Source of the DNA: Dactylis glomerata
Lineage: Eukaryota > Streptophyta > Magnoliopsida > Poales > Poaceae
Length of the DNA stretch: 64,000 nucleotides
Direction: 5' to 3'
Assembly (NCBI GenBank): GCA_007115705.1
Contig: QXEO01000546.1
Coordinates: 3,735,291 to 3,799,290, forward strand
Both the position numbers and the translations under genes were made by a program. The number at the start of each line of letters is the position of its first letter. Position 1 is the stretch's first letter. The notes under the pieces were generated by a model. It made no database searches and was not told where the DNA came from. It worked only from the letters and a program-made list of their open reading frames with translations. Shown one piece after another: positions 10,196-21,889 of this stretch.

Positions 10196-11628
10196 TGATG
10201 TCTACACACGCTTCTGTTCTTGTAGATAGTGTTGGGCCTCCAAGTGCAGAGGTTTGTAGAGCAGCAGCAAGTTTCCCTTAAATGGATCACCCAAGGTTTA
10301 TTGAACTCAGGGAGGCAGAGGTCAAAGCTATCCCTCTCAAGCAACCTTGCAATTACGATATAGAAAGTCTCTTGTGTCCCCAACACACCCAATACACTTG
10401 TCAGATGTATAGGTGCACTAGTTCGGCGAAGAGATAGTGAAATACAAGTAGTAGTAGTGATGATTATAAGTAGTAAATGTAATCTAAAATAAAAATGGCA
10501 GAAAGCAAACATGCAACAAAACAGAATGTAAACCATGTTCTAATGCTTAGAAACAAGGCCTAGGGATCATACTTTCACTAGTGGACACTCTTAACAAATA
10601 TAACATAATTGAACCAATAGATACTAACTCCACTATGCCACTCTAAACAATTCTCCAATGGAAAACAAACACTAATCATGCGTAGGGCTACGAAGCACTC
10701 CTCAAAGTTCATATTTCCCCAAACTAGAATGTCCCACACTATCACCGTGAATGCACTAGATGGTTCCAACAAACACCAACAATTCATAGAGACATTAACC
10801 AAAAGAGACACACATAATGCACATACTGTCACCTTCACATCATGATACAAGGTGTCTTCGGAGATTACAAATATAAAGCACGAGAGTAGCATAATATCTG
10901 AAATATAGCATCTACCAATTCAACTAGATACAAAGCTCACGATCACATATAGAACACATCATGGGAGAGAGAGATGAACCACATAGCTACCGGTAGAGCC
11001 CTTAGCCCCAGGGGAGAACTACTCCCTCCTCATCATCGGAGGCAGCAACAACGATGGAGATGGCGGTGAGGTCGATAGAGACGCCAGAGATGGTGATGGA
11101 GACCGATGGAGATGGCTCCAGGGGCACTTCCCCGTCCCGGCAGGGTGCCAGAACAGAGAATTCTGTCCCCCAAAATTCGTCAGTGGTGGTGGTGGAGCTG
11201 CAGAACTGTTCTGGAAAAAACGCCATTGTTTTAGGGTTTTCATACGGAAGGCTTTTTATAGGCGGAGAGGCGGCGTCAGAGGGCCACCAGGGGGCCTCAC
11301 CACCCCTGGGCGCGACCAGGAGGGGGGTGCACCCCCTCATGGTGAGCCTGCCCTCTGGCCCCCCTCCGACTCTCTTTCGGTCCTCGTCCTGTGTCCGGGA
11401 AAAATAAGAGTTTCGGTCTTCGTTTTGTCCAATTTGGAGAATATTTCCTGTGTAGCTTTTCTGAAACACAAAATAGCAGAAAATAGGGAACTGGCACTGT
11501 GGTATCTAGTCAATAGGTTAGTTCCGAAAATCGCATAAAAACACCACGAAGTATAATGAAACACAAGGCAAATGGTGCATAAACAAGCATGGAGCATCAA
11601 AAATTATAGATACATTTGAGATGTATTA
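10196..11628 (-). repeat. 5' LTR of truncated Gypsy element (1433 bp)
   Basis: The LTR starts with TGATGTCTAC on the plus strand, next to the primer site, and ends near 11628 in GATACATTTGAGATGTATTA, a mutated form of the usual GATACGT...GTATCA end. A TATA motif (TATAAAAAG, minus strand, 11252-11260) marks the U3/R boundary. No partner LTR exists in the window, so no target duplication can be checked. Its right half resembles the Sabrina-like LTRs at 13624-15303 and 19027-20716 more than its left half does. Confidence 0.78.
11252..11260 (-). promoter_or_regulatory. LTR promoter TATA motif
   Basis: TATAAAAAG on the minus strand lies inside the 5' LTR of the truncated Gypsy element. The related LTRs carry CTATAAAG in a matching place (14937-14943 and 20339-20345), which supports a conserved U3 promoter. 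Confidence 0.55.
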
Positions 11629-12161
11629 GTTGGTGCCACGGTGACCTCTTCGTGGAAGATTGTGAAGAGGCCCGGGCTTTTCCCTTCGTGGTATTTGTGG
11701 TTGTGGAGCTTGCCATCTCCGGAGTGGAGGAAAATATAACCATAAGAAGGGGTCCCTAGCTTTGTGGGGGACTCAGAGAAGAAGGTGAGCCTTCATGGCG
11801 TTTGGGGGCCTTTGTGGTTTCCCGCATCTCTCCAACGGTGATTAGCTTACATTTTGTAAGTGAACATCGGGATACATCTTCGTCTCTGCGTGCCTTGGTT
11901 ATCTCTATACCCGATTTTATTTCCTTGTGATAGCCTTTGTGCTTGAAGTACTTATATCTTATTTATCACTTGTGAAATATATCTTGTGCTCTCTTGCTTC
12001 TATTAAGTTATTGTTGGTGCACTTAGTTGAGCCTAGCATATTTAGGTTTTGTGCTTGAAGAAAATAAACGTTAGTTTAATTCCATATTCCTTCAAGCCAA
12101 TTCCGTAATTGTTTTTAAAATGCCTATTCACACCCCCTCTAGGCGACATCTCATCCTTTCA
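11629..12161 (+). repeat. 3' part of an LTR (TGAAAG...CTTTCA family)
   Basis: The segment ends in CACCCCCTCTAGGCGACATC followed by CTTTCA, the characteristic 3' end of a grass LTR family whose LTRs start TGAAAG. The 5' part of an LTR of this type is at 23525-24071. There is no primer site after CTTTCA, so this is a fragment or solo-LTR remnant. The left edge coincides with the end of the neighbouring Gypsy LTR. Confidence 0.6.
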
Positions 12162-12498
12162 CGCGCGCCCTACCCTTTCAGCGCCGCCACTATGAAAATC
12201 TCCTCTGCACTGCCGACCGCCGCAGTAGACCCCGGCTGTTCTGTGAGTCCCCCTCCTGATTTTGACCGCGGGAGTGCTACCCCACCCCCACCCCCCGCCT
12301 CCATTCCGCGCCTTTGAAGGTCCACGTCGACCGCTTCGGGGCACCCCGTAGTTGCTGCCACCACTGCCAGATTTTGGCCACTCGTCCGTGACTCTGAAGG
12401 TACGCAGCCGTTCGCCTGCATCTCCGACTGCCGCAACCCCCAACCGTAGCTAATCCCCCCATTCGGAGATGCCGCTGAGCAACTGCGCGCTATTTTTG
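12162..12498 (+). other. Presumed 5' flank of Harbinger transposase, non-coding
   Basis: A moderately GC-rich stretch lies between the LTR fragment and the transposase start. Overlapping open frames on the minus strand look like chance. No Harbinger terminal repeat or Myb-like ORF1 was found, so the left part of the Harbinger element is missing or displaced. Confidence 0.4.
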
Positions 12499-13618
12499 AT
12501 GGAGGATTCGTCGTCTTCGAATGACTCCGATTTGGAGGACATTCTCTTTGATGACAATGAGTAGCTTCTCCTTATGCTCGCCGTGAAGGAGGAAGAAGAT
12601 AATAAAAGGATCAAACGGCCAGGGTCGAAGGTCGGCCGGCTATGCATCCCTCGGAATCCCACGCTCGGGCATGCTATGCTCATACAAGATTACTTCTCGG
12701 AGGTACCAACCTATCTGGCCTACCTCTTTCATCCCCGATATCGAATGCGACATTCTTTATTTATCAAGATTGTAGAAACTTGCGTTGCCAAGACTCGGTA
12801 TTTCAAACGTTAGAGAAATGCTGCCGGTTTGCTTGGTTTTAGTGGATCTCAAAAGATATCTGCGGCAATGAGAGTTTTAGCTTACGGAATTTTGCCGACT
12901 ATGCTGATGAGTACCTTTGAATCGGTGAAGATACTACCATGTAGTCAGTGCATAGATTTTGCATGGTGATGATCCGTGTCTTTGGCCCGACCTATCAGAG
13001 CTCCAAATGAGCAAGATATATCGAGGTTGTTAGGTGAGAATGCGGTAAGAGGTTGGCCGGGTATGCTTGGTAGTGTAGATTGCATGCATTGGCGTTGGAA
13101 GAATTGTCCAAAAGCATGGCACAGGCAATACTGTGGAAAGAGCCATGATCCAACAATTATTCTCGAAGCCGTAGCATCGCAAGACCTATGGATTTGGCAT
13201 TTTTTTGGGTTGCTGGGTTCTCTTAGTGATATTAATGTGTTGCAAAGGTCTCATATCTTTTCCTACCTTGTTAGTGACAAATCTCCGGCTTGCAACTACA
13301 CCATCAATGGCCATGAATACAACATGGGATATTACCTTGCGGATGGGATTTATCCGGAGTGGGCAACACTTGTGAAGACCATCGGCAATCCCGAGGGCCG
13401 AGTGGAGGCCGATTTTGCAAAGGCAAAAGAGGCAGCCCAAAAAGATATTGAGAGAGCTTTCGGTGTTTTGCAAGCAAGATTTGCTATATTTCGAGGTCCT
13501 AGTCGTTTTTGGGACAAAGGTATCCTCCGCGACATCATGACCACTTGTGTTATTCTTCACAACATGATTATTGAGGATGAGAAGCACTTGAATTTGGAGT
13601 TCTTCTTTGATAATGTTG

Positions 13619-13623
13619 GTACC
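13619..13623. repeat. Target-site duplication GTACC, left copy
   Basis: GTACC immediately precedes the LTR start at 13624 and is repeated at 20717-20721 immediately after the other LTR. This proves a single intact insertion into the Harbinger coding sequence. Confidence 0.93.
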
Positions 13624-15303
13624 TGATGGCTAGTTGACGAGGGAGATTATTCTTCTTCGTCCCCCAGCAACAGTCCTTGTGCGTGGTGAATGACCAGCCC
13701 GTTGGGAACCCCAAGAGGAAGGTGTGATGAGTATAGCAGCTGGTTTTCCCTCAGTTAAGAAACCAAGGTTTAATCGTTCTTGGAGAGGAGAGACAAATGA
13801 CTGAAGGTGATGCTTGCTAGTTTGCGACAGCTGCAGACAATTTATATATGGCGCCTCGTCCAAGCTTTGCTTGCTAGCTGCAACGTGGAACCTGCACACA
13901 CACAACCAAGTACTTTGTTCCCAACTTGCGATGATGTTGTCAATCTCACCGATTTGCTTGAAACAAAGGTTATGAGCGTATCGAGTGGAAAACAGTAGAG
14001 TATGCAAATAAAGTAAACAGTGCGAGTAAAGTAAACAGGTGATAGCAATATGATGGAAATAGGACCGGGGTCCACAGTTCACTAGTGGTGTCTCTCCATA
14101 GATAAATAACACATGCTGGGTAAATAAATTACAGTTGGGCAATTGATAGAATAAAGATAAACGTGATATGTCAAGAAGATCACTATGAGATTTACTCTGG
14201 GCATTACAACAAAATACATAGACCGCCATCCAACTGCATCTATGACTAATAATCCACTCCCGGGGATATCAATCCGAACACCCCATGAGTATTATGTTGC
14301 GAACAACGGATAATTGCATTAAGCAAAGTGTGTAATGTAAACAAAGCATATGCCCTTGAGCATATGAGTGTTGTTTTCTCCCTAGTAGCAACAGCACATC
14401 TACAACCTTAGAGGTTTCTGTCACTCCCCCAGGTTAAATAGAGGCATGAACCCACTATCGAGCATAAATACCCCCTCTTGGAGTCACTAGCAACTACTCG
14501 GCCAAGATAGCTACTAACAACGGAGAGCATGCAAGATCATAAACAACATAGAGATAACATAAGATAATATTTAGTACAGCAACTCAATCATAAACACCAA
14601 TATTCATCGGATCCCAACAAACCAAACATGTAGAATTACATAACGGTGATCTCAATCATGTAGGGCAGCTCATGAGATCTAAACATGAAGCACATGGTGG
14701 AGAAGACAACCATCTAGCTACTGCTATGGAACCATAGTCCAAGGTAGACTACTCACTCATCGCTCTAGAGGCAAGCATGGCGATGAAGAAGACCTCTGGT
14801 GGCGATTCCCCTCTCTGGCAGGGTGCCGGGAAGAGCTTCTGGACCCTCCCGATCTTCGGGTCGACGACGGCGGCAGATCGCGATGTGTTCTGGAAAAGTG
14901 ATTGGGTACTTAGGTTTTTTCCGTCGGGGGAGGGGTCTTTATAGGCGAAGGGGCGAAGTCAGAGGAGGAGCCAGGCGCCCTCATGCGGGCAGGGGTCTGG
15001 CCGCGCCACCCCTGCGTGTGGGGCCCTGGTGGCCCCCCTCCTACTCTCCTTCGGATCTCTGGAAGCTTCCGGGTAAAATAAGACTTTAGGAACTTGTTTC
15101 AGTCCAATTCTGAGAATATTTCTGTGTATCACTTCTGAAACACAAAAACAGCAGAAAACAGGGAACTGGCACTGTGGCAACTCGTTAATAGGTTAGTTCC
15201 AGAAAATGCATAAAAGTGCCACGAATTGTAATGAAATAATAGGCAAATGGTGTAAAAACAAGCATGGAGCATCAAAAATTATAGATACGTTGGAGACGTA
15301 TCA
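13624..15303 (-). repeat. 3' LTR of Sabrina-like element (1680 bp)
   Basis: On the plus strand it begins TGATGGCTAGTTGACG and ends GAGACGTATCA, giving TG...CA ends on both strands. It matches 19027-20716 almost throughout. It is next to the polypurine tract at 15304-15318, which makes it the 3' LTR. CTATAAAG (minus) lies near 14937-14944. Confidence 0.92.
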
Positions 15304-15318
15304 AGCATCCCCAAGCTT
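15304..15318 (-). other. Polypurine tract
   Basis: AAGCTTGGGGATGCT on the minus strand directly precedes the 3' LTR. This is the expected plus-strand priming site. Confidence 0.75.
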
Positions 15319-18246
15319 AACTCCTACTCGTCCTCGAGTAGGTAAGTGATAACAAAAGAATAATTTTTGAGGTGACATGCACCTACACAATCTTGATCAT
15401 GTATGTAAGCATTTGTGAGCTGGGATCATAAGAACTTAAAACATGGGCATGAAGATATAATCTTGACAATAAGAACTTAGCAACCATGTTGTAAACATGC
15501 AAATGAACACAAACAAAAGATCATGTAAATGAAACAATTAAAATCAAACGTGTGTTCAAATTATAAGGAAAAACATACAAATGGGTTTCAGCTTGTCCTT
15601 CAAAGAGAGCAAAACATAAATGCATAGGACACCTTCAAGTTTAAGAGGGCGACTAGATACAAATAATTTAAAAACAAGTGAAACCAACAATATGAATCAA
15701 TCAATGAACTTTGGGACAATGCATATCACACTAAGAATGACAACTATGCTCTCTTAATGGTGCATAAAGAAAGAAGGTGGTGACTCAACATAAAAGTAGA
15801 AGAAAGGCCCTTCGCAGAGGGAAGTAGTGATTGCAAGTTTTATAACCTTCAAAAATTATGGTACTTACCGGCTTTGAGCTCTCATTGCCCCCATCATAAG
15901 CATCTTGAATGGTTAAAGTTAATCCGAGAATAATTATGATGCATATGCTTGACAAATCATAAGTTGAAAACCTCGTGCCCCATGAATACGAGTACCCAAA
16001 CCTCATGCTACTTTACTTAGAGTCCTAAGCAAGGCTCTTGTCATTGTAAGTATATGCATATCATTGAGAACCGCCAATGGGGTACCTCCGTGCACGATGA
16101 CATGGAACAAGCCCACACCAAAATGACAAGATAAGCAGACAATGAACACCTCGACATCTCTTTTATTTCCCTTTTGTTTAGCTTTTTATTGTGAGATGCG
16201 TTGTCATATGTTCACCATGGGTATGCTGCAAATTTCCACCATGAATTATGCAAGGCTTAGATTGGCGGCCCGGCGTTTCCCTAACACATATACAAACTCC
16301 ATGATCCCCACAAGATTCCCAATTCATTTCACACCGCGGGCATCCATAAACAAAAGATCACGATATCAACTCAAATAAGAAGTGCAATGTTGAAAGCTTG
16401 CCCATGACAGCATGGCTGGGCTAGAATCCAACTTACAACTTGCAAGCATAACAACTCAACATAAAAGACCACAATGTCAAATTTTTAAGAACAGGAAAAA
16501 GTAAAGTATGCCTTCCGGTTCGTGAGAGCTTTACTGACCGAATTTCGCATAACACTGGTAAGAGTTTAATTTGAAGAGAAAATAAAAGCAAGTCAAATTT
16601 ACTTGGAATAGCAAATTGCTAGTAGGTATGTATGGTGGCCACTTTGGAAAACTTTGGCTTTTAGGAGTTGGATGCACGAGTAGAGCTCATACTCAGTACA
16701 AGGCGAGGGCTAGCAAAAGACTGGGAGCGACCAACTAAGAGAGCAATAATGGCCATAATCATGCAAAGCGACAAAGCGACATTAAAAGAAGCATAAGATG
16801 GCATCAAAAGTCAAAAACTAAATGATCATAGAGGCTATTGGCAACTTTGTAAGAGTCTAACATGTGTGAGCATGCGCCAAGTCAACCCAAATAAAGCAAC
16901 AAGGAAAAAACCAAAATAATGCTTCCATACAATAAAAACAACGCATGATTTTTTCAAAGGCTCATTAAGCAATCTCAGTTATTTGAGACAATTCATGCTA
17001 CAGCAAAACTACTAAGCATACTATCAAAAAGACATCAAGCATGACATAAAAAAGCCTAAGCCGCAGTCTACACAAGCTCCTTCTTGTATCACTATTTTGC
17101 ACAAAGCTTTTTCTCTTTTCCAACACCATTTGAAATTTTTATAAACACCTCTTTTGGATGAAAACCAATAAAGATCAGAGGCAAAAATACACCTTGATGA
17201 AAATATATGACAAGGTCTGAACGCAAATCAAGGCGAAAACGGAAACCAAAAGCAGTAGCAGAAAAAGAAGAACACATGAACAACTCCGTTTTCACTCTTA
17301 TAAATTCAACGAGTGTTCTTCGCAAATGAAAAGCAAGGCAACTCCTCCAAAAGAAATTTGTTGGGGTCCAACCATTTATTGCAGCAAACAAACAAACTAA
17401 ACCAACTAAGAAAACTAAAACAACTGACGCTCCAAGAAAAACACATAGTGCATGAAGCAATAAAAATATAGTATCTTGAAAGGTAACCTGATTTTTGCCG
17501 ATGAAGAAGGGGTGCCTCGGGGGCATCCCCAAGCTTTGATGCTTGTACTTCTTGGATATTTCTTGGGGTGATGCATGGGCATCCCCAAGCTTGAGCTTTT
17601 GTCCATTCTTCAACTCATCTCATCATTCTCCAATCCCTACACTTGAAAACTTCCTTCATACAAAACTAAACACAATTCTATTAGCAACATTAGTGTAAGG
17701 ATAACATATAATCAACCTCTTTTTGCTTCAGGTTTCAACTCAAAACCACCACATATATAGCAGATACTACTGTAGCAACCTCCCAAAAAGTTCCGTGATC
17801 AAAAGAACTCAAAAGAAAGCGATAAAGTGGCAAACACAAATATTGGCAGAAATCTGTCAAAACTGAACAGCTGACAAAGGTCGAATTTTGGAGGGGTTTT
17901 CTGTTGCTCAAATCAAAAAGTGTTCAACTAACAAAAGTTTGGATATAACCTGGGTCATATGTACAAGAAATCTCAGGTCCAAAAGATAAACAGAGAATTT
18001 ATACGAATTTTTACGATGCAGCACGAAAACAGTTTCAGGACAGCAACATCCCCAAATCTTTACCTCACTCGAATTAGAGGCTTCTCTTGGCACAAAAATG
18101 AAATAAACAAGATAAGGAGCGGTCATTACAGTAGTAATGACTTCCAAGACTCAAATAAAAGAAAAAGTACAGAAAAGAAAACATTGGGTTATCTCCCAAG
18201 AGTGCTTTTCTTTAACGCCTTTGAGCTAGGCGCAGAAAATTGCGAA
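15319..18246 (-). other. Non-coding internal region of Sabrina-like element
   Basis: About 2.9 kb has no convincing coding sequence. The part from about 16275 on is closely related to 5550-7500 in the neighbouring truncated element. I see scattered short open frames, including one over 17092-17613, but they are not shared as open frames by the related copy and I do not call them genes. Confidence 0.6.
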
Positions 18247-18840
18247 TCAAGTATTTTCAGAAGAAACATTAAGATCAACTGCAGAGGTCTTGTCAATAAG
18301 GCATTGTATTTCATCCACATAAGTTTTTGAAGACCCTTTGTGATCATGCTTTGGTACACTATTTTCATCAAAAAGATTTTCAGGACAGATCCAGTCAAAA
18401 TTATTTTCGAAAGCTTCACACAATCCCAAAAGCTTGCAAGGTATAGGTATTTCGGCCCCTTCATCATTTGTACTAATAACCTTTATAGGTGAACCAAGTT
18501 TATTAAAACGTTTAAGAACTTTCCTAGCTTTAATGACAATATCTTTAAATTCTATACACAAAGTTTCCAAGATAAAAGCTTTCTTTTCGGGATCCTCAAT
18601 TTCATTAAGCTTAAGAAACATGTATTGCATAAAAGGATTAAGACTAGCAAACCTAGTTTCCAACATGTGAATCAAATAAGCAGAAGCAACTTCAATACTA
18701 GGAGCTAGCTCAACCAAAGACTTTTCCTCAACTTCCTCATGCATACTAATGTGATTAAAGAACTCCTCAATGTTACTTTTGCCAATAATCGTACCAGTAC
18801 CTACTGAGAGGTCCTCCATAATGAACTTAGGGAACAGCAT
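18247..18840 (-). CDS. Unrecognised 197-codon ORF in the gag position
   Basis: This intact frame starts with ATG at 18840, about 160 bases after the primer site, where gag would normally begin, and is the only long frame in the element. The product is rich in Glu, Lys, Leu and Asn and looks helical and soluble. It has no zinc knuckle, gag core, protease or membrane segment that I can see. The middle part (motif EDPEKKAFILETLCIEFKD) suggests amphipathic helices. It may be an accessory or captured protein, or a highly diverged capsid piece. It is not shared by the neighbouring truncated element, which has a gag in this place. I do not recognise the family. Confidence 0.5.
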   Translation of the reverse strand: MLFPKFIMEDLSVGTGTIIGKSNIEEFFNHISMHEEVEEKSLVELAPSIEVASAYLIHMLETRFASLNPFMQYMFLKLNEIEDPEKKAFILETLCIEFKDIVIKARKVLKRFNKLGSPIKVISTNDEGAEIPIPCKLLGLCEAFENNFDWICPENLFDENSVPKHDHKGSSKTYVDEIQCLIDKTSAVDLNVSSENT

Positions 18841-18998
18841 GACGAACTAAAGTAAAGAAATAACAACTACCAAGGATTCTAATTTTTTTGGGTTTTTGAT
18901 AAAAAACGATGCAGGTAAAATAAATAAAGTAAAGCAAAGCAATAACAAAGTAAAGGATGTGCGTGCGAAAACTCCCCTCGCAGAAGTCTTCTACTTCC

Positions 18999-19016
18999 TC
19001 CCCGGCAACGGCGCCA
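18999..19016 (-). other. Primer binding site, tRNA-Asp type
   Basis: On the minus strand this reads TGGCGCCGTTGCCGGGGA, 10 bases inside the right LTR, and fixes the element's orientation as minus. Confidence 0.92.
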
Positions 19017-19026
19017 GAAAAATAGC

Positions 19027-20716
19027 TGATGGCTAGTTGACGAGGGAGATTATTCTTCTTCGTCCCCCAGCAACAGTCCTTGTGCGTGGTGAATGACCAG
19101 CCCATTGGGAACCCCAAGAGGAAGGTGTGATGAGTATAGCAGCTGGTTTTCCCTCAGTTAAGAAACCAAGGTTTAATCGTTCTTGGAGAGGAGAGACAAA
19201 CGACTGAAGGTGATGCTTGCTAGTTTGCGATAGCTGCGGACAATTTATATATGGTGCCTCGTCCAAGCTTTGCTTGCTAGCTGCAACGTGGAACCTGCAC
19301 ACACACAACCAAGTACTTTGTTCCCAACTTGCGATGAGGTTGTCAATCTCACCGGTTTGCTTGAAACAAAGGTTATGAGCGTATCAAGTGGAAAACAGTA
19401 GAGTATGCAAATAAAGTAAACAGTGCGAGTAAAGTAAACAGGTGATAGCAATATGATGGAAATAGGACCGGGGTCCACAGTTCACTAGTGGTGTCTCTCC
19501 ATAGATAAATAACACATGCTGGGTAAACAAATTACAGTTGGGCAATTGATAGAATAAAGATAAACGTGATATGTTAAGAAGATCACTATGAGATTTACTC
19601 TGGGCATTACAACAAAATACATAGATCGCCATCCAACTGCATCTATGACTAATAATCCACTCCCGGGGATATCAGTCCGAACACCCCATGAGTATTAAGT
19701 TGCGAACAACAGATAATTGCATTAAGCAAATTGTGTAATGTAAACAAAGCATATGCCCTTGAGCATATGAATGTTGTTTTCTCCCTAGTAGCAACAGCAC
19801 ATCTACAACCTTAGAGGTTTCTGTCACTCCCCCAGGTTAAATAGAGGCATGAACCCACTATCGAGCATAAATACCCCCTCTTGGAGTCACTAGTAACTAC
19901 TCGGCCAAGATAGCTACTAACAACGGAGAGCATGCAAGATCATAAACAACATAGAGATAACATAAGATAATATTCAGTACAGCAACTCAATCATATACAC
20001 CAATATTCATCGGATCCCAACAAACCAAACATGTAGAATTACATAACGGTGATCTCAATCATGTAGGGCAGCTCATGAGATCTAAACATGAAGCACATGG
20101 TGGAGAAGACAACCATCTAGCTACTGCTATGGACCCATAGTCCAAGGTAGACTACTCACTCATTGCTCCGGAGGCAAGCATGACGATGAAGAAGACCTCC
20201 GGTGGCGATTCCCCTCTCCGGCAGGGTGTCGGGAAGAGCTTCTGGACCCTCCCGATCTTCGGGTCGACGGCGGCGGCGGCGGATCGCGATGTGTTCTAGA
20301 AAAGTGATCGGGTACTTAGGTTTTTTTCATCGGGGGGTCTTTATAGGCGAAGGGGCGAAGTCAGAGAAGGAGCCAGGCGTCCTCACGCGGGGCTCGCGTG
20401 GTCAGGGGTCTGGCCGTGCCACCCCTGCGTGTGGGGCCCTGGTGGCCCCCCTCCTACTCTCCTTCAGAGATCTGGAAGCTTTCGGGTAAAATAAGACTTC
20501 AGGAACTTGTTTCATCCAATTCCGAGAATATTTCCTGTGTATCACTTCTGAAATACAAAAACAGCAGAAAACAGGGAACTGGCACTGTGGCAACTCGTTA
20601 ATAGGTTAGTTCCAGAAAATGCATAAAAGTGCCACGAAGTGTAACGAAACAATAGGCAAATGGTGTAAAAACAAGCATGGAGCATCAAAAATTATAGATA
20701 CGTTGGAGACGTATCA
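19027..20716 (-). repeat. 5' LTR of Sabrina-like element (1690 bp)
   Basis: This LTR pairs with 13624-15303, with the same ends and mostly scattered single-base and small indel differences. It is adjacent to the primer site, so it is the 5' LTR that drove transcription leftwards. It is followed by the GTACC target duplication at 20717-20721. Confidence 0.92.
20339..20345 (-). promoter_or_regulatory. TATA box in 5' LTR
   Basis: TATAAAG on the minus strand, in context CGCCTATAAAGAC. It is conserved in the other LTR at 14937-14943 and matches the TATA position of related LTRs. Confidence 0.6.
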
Positions 20717-20859
20717 GTACCCATGTGAAGCCATCTAGAAATCCAGATAAAATCCAAGCATTTCTTGAAACATTCTGAAACATTGAGAACCGAGGCACCC
20801 ATCGTCAGCTCAAGGAAGATCTTATTCCACACCATTGGAGTTGTCATAGTGGTCACTAG

Positions 20860-21240
20860 TACCACTCTTATTTTCATTTCATTTCATATTCATTCATGTG
20901 TGCTATGAACATTTATTTGTATTGCAAACCATTTGTTATTTGCTTGATTTGTTGGATTAGAACTATTCTTATAAACCTTATTTATTTGTGTGTGATGTAA
21001 TATGTAATGAATTTGATGTATTGTTATAAATTTTTCAGTTAGTTTTCATCATTGGAATGAATTTAATGTATTTTTTGTTCCGGATGCAGTTTTAGGTTTG
21101 CGGGCCGAAACCGCACGGGGCAGAACAGTCCCCGCATCCACGGCTCGCAAAACATCATATTCAAACCGCGGATGCATGCCGGACTGAACTCGCGGATGTG
21201 GTTTCAAATATGGGGATCTCCTACAGTTGCTCTTAGTACG
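20860..21240 (+). other. 3' flank and probable right end of Harbinger element
   Basis: An AT-rich 3' untranslated stretch is followed by a GC-rich segment ending GGGGATCTCCTACAGTTGCTC and then TTA. Read inward this gives GAGCAACTGTAGGAGATCCCC, like PIF/Harbinger terminal repeats, next to a TTA target. The matching left terminus was not found, so the call is tentative. Confidence 0.5.
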
Positions 21241-21277
21241 ATCTACCAATTTTCTAGCACTACGCCACATCCTATAT

Positions 21278-21889
21278 AACTAAGAAGATCATGCCCACTA
21301 ACCTATTTCTCTTGACATGCAGCTATGCCACATCAGTGGGCTCACCACTAACCTAGCATTCTATTCATCCAATTATGTTCTAGGCTATGCTGTTTCCTCC
21401 GTGCGAACCAATAGCACCAGCAATCCCTCATGCAGAGCAGCCGACCCTTAAGCAGTCCGTTACTCTCACCATAAAAATGAACTAGCCCATTAATGTTGGT
21501 CTTAACTACGGATTATGTAGCAATTGACTCTAAGCGTTTCCTCTTCTCGCTATCTCTTCCTCTACCCTATGCCCATCTTTGATAACTAAGAAGATCATAC
21601 CCACTAACCTATTTCTCTTGACATGCAGCTATGCCACATCAGCAGGCTCACCACTAACCTAGCATTCTATTCGTCCAATTATGTTCTACGCTATGCTGTT
21701 TTCTCCGTGCGAACCAATCGCACTAGCAACCCCTCATGCAGAGCAGCCGACCCTTAAGCAGTCCGTTACTCTCACCATAAAAATGAACTAGCCCGTTAAT
21801 GTTGGTCTTAACTACAGATTATGTAGCAATTGACTCTAAGCGTTTCCTCCTCTCGCTATCTCTTCCTCTACCCCATGCCCATCTTTGAT
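21278..21889 (+). repeat. 306-bp tandem duplication at Helitron 5' end
   Basis: Copies 21278-21583 and 21584-21889 both start near AACTAAGAAGATCAT and end with CCCATCTTTGAT. They differ at only a handful of bases. The duplication begins within about 10 bases of the Helitron 5' terminus. Confidence 0.88.

Larger units (their letters stand above)
5550..11628 (-). mobile_element. Non-autonomous Gypsy LTR element, minus strand, 3' end lost
   Basis: The 5' LTR is at the right (10196-11628), followed leftwards by a tRNA-Asp primer site, a gag-like frame (10034-7701) and about 2.1 kb of non-coding internal DNA that ends at about 5550 without a 3' LTR. The non-coding part is closely similar to 16275-18240 of the complete element at 13624-20716: both contain GTTGGGGTCCAACCATTTAT and the run TTTCTTTAACGCCTTTGAGC. 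No protease, reverse transcriptase or integrase is seen, so it would have depended on enzymes from another Gypsy element. It abuts the left CACTA directly. Confidence 0.8.
13624..20716 (-). mobile_element. Complete non-autonomous Sabrina-like Gypsy element, minus strand (7093 bp)
   Basis: The element has two similar LTRs (13624-15303 and 19027-20716), a tRNA-Asp primer site next to the right (5') LTR, a polypurine tract next to the left (3') LTR and a perfect 5-bp target duplication, GTACC. The internal region is only 3.7 kb and lacks protease, reverse transcriptase, RNase H and integrase. Its one long frame (18840-18247) does not look like gag. The LTRs differ at perhaps 2% of sites by eye. 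The family name is from the TGATACGTCTCCAACGTATC LTR start and the AAGCTTGGGGATGC polypurine tract. Confidence 0.9.
12499..20859 (+). pseudogene. PIF/Harbinger DDE transposase (HARBI1/ALP1-like), split by a retrotransposon
   Basis: This transposase cuts and pastes Harbinger elements into 3-bp targets. The coding parts are 12499-13623 and 20722-20859; the 7.1 kb between is the Sabrina-like element plus one copy of its GTACC target duplication. The chosen start gives the usual Ser/Asp-rich N-terminus, followed by a basic helical region. The DDE_Tnp_4 catalytic core is open from 12976: GMLGSVDCMHW holds the first Asp, SLSDINVLQRSH the second and DIERAFGVLQ the Glu. Breaks besides the insertion are a stop at 12562-12564, frame changes between about 12810 and 12980, and a TGA at 20776-20778. 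The C-terminus resumes after the retroelement with the family's KPSRNPDKIQAFL motif and ends at TAG 20857-20859. Confidence 0.85.

Noticed and set aside
11002..11469. 155-codon minus-strand ORF over an LTR
   Set aside because: It covers the promoter and leader region of a Gypsy LTR, has open frames on both strands, and the related LTRs do not keep it open.
17092..17613. 173-codon minus-strand ORF in the Sabrina-like element
   Set aside because: The related region at 6348-6873 has no matching continuous frame. The residues are those of AT-rich non-coding DNA, with no motif.
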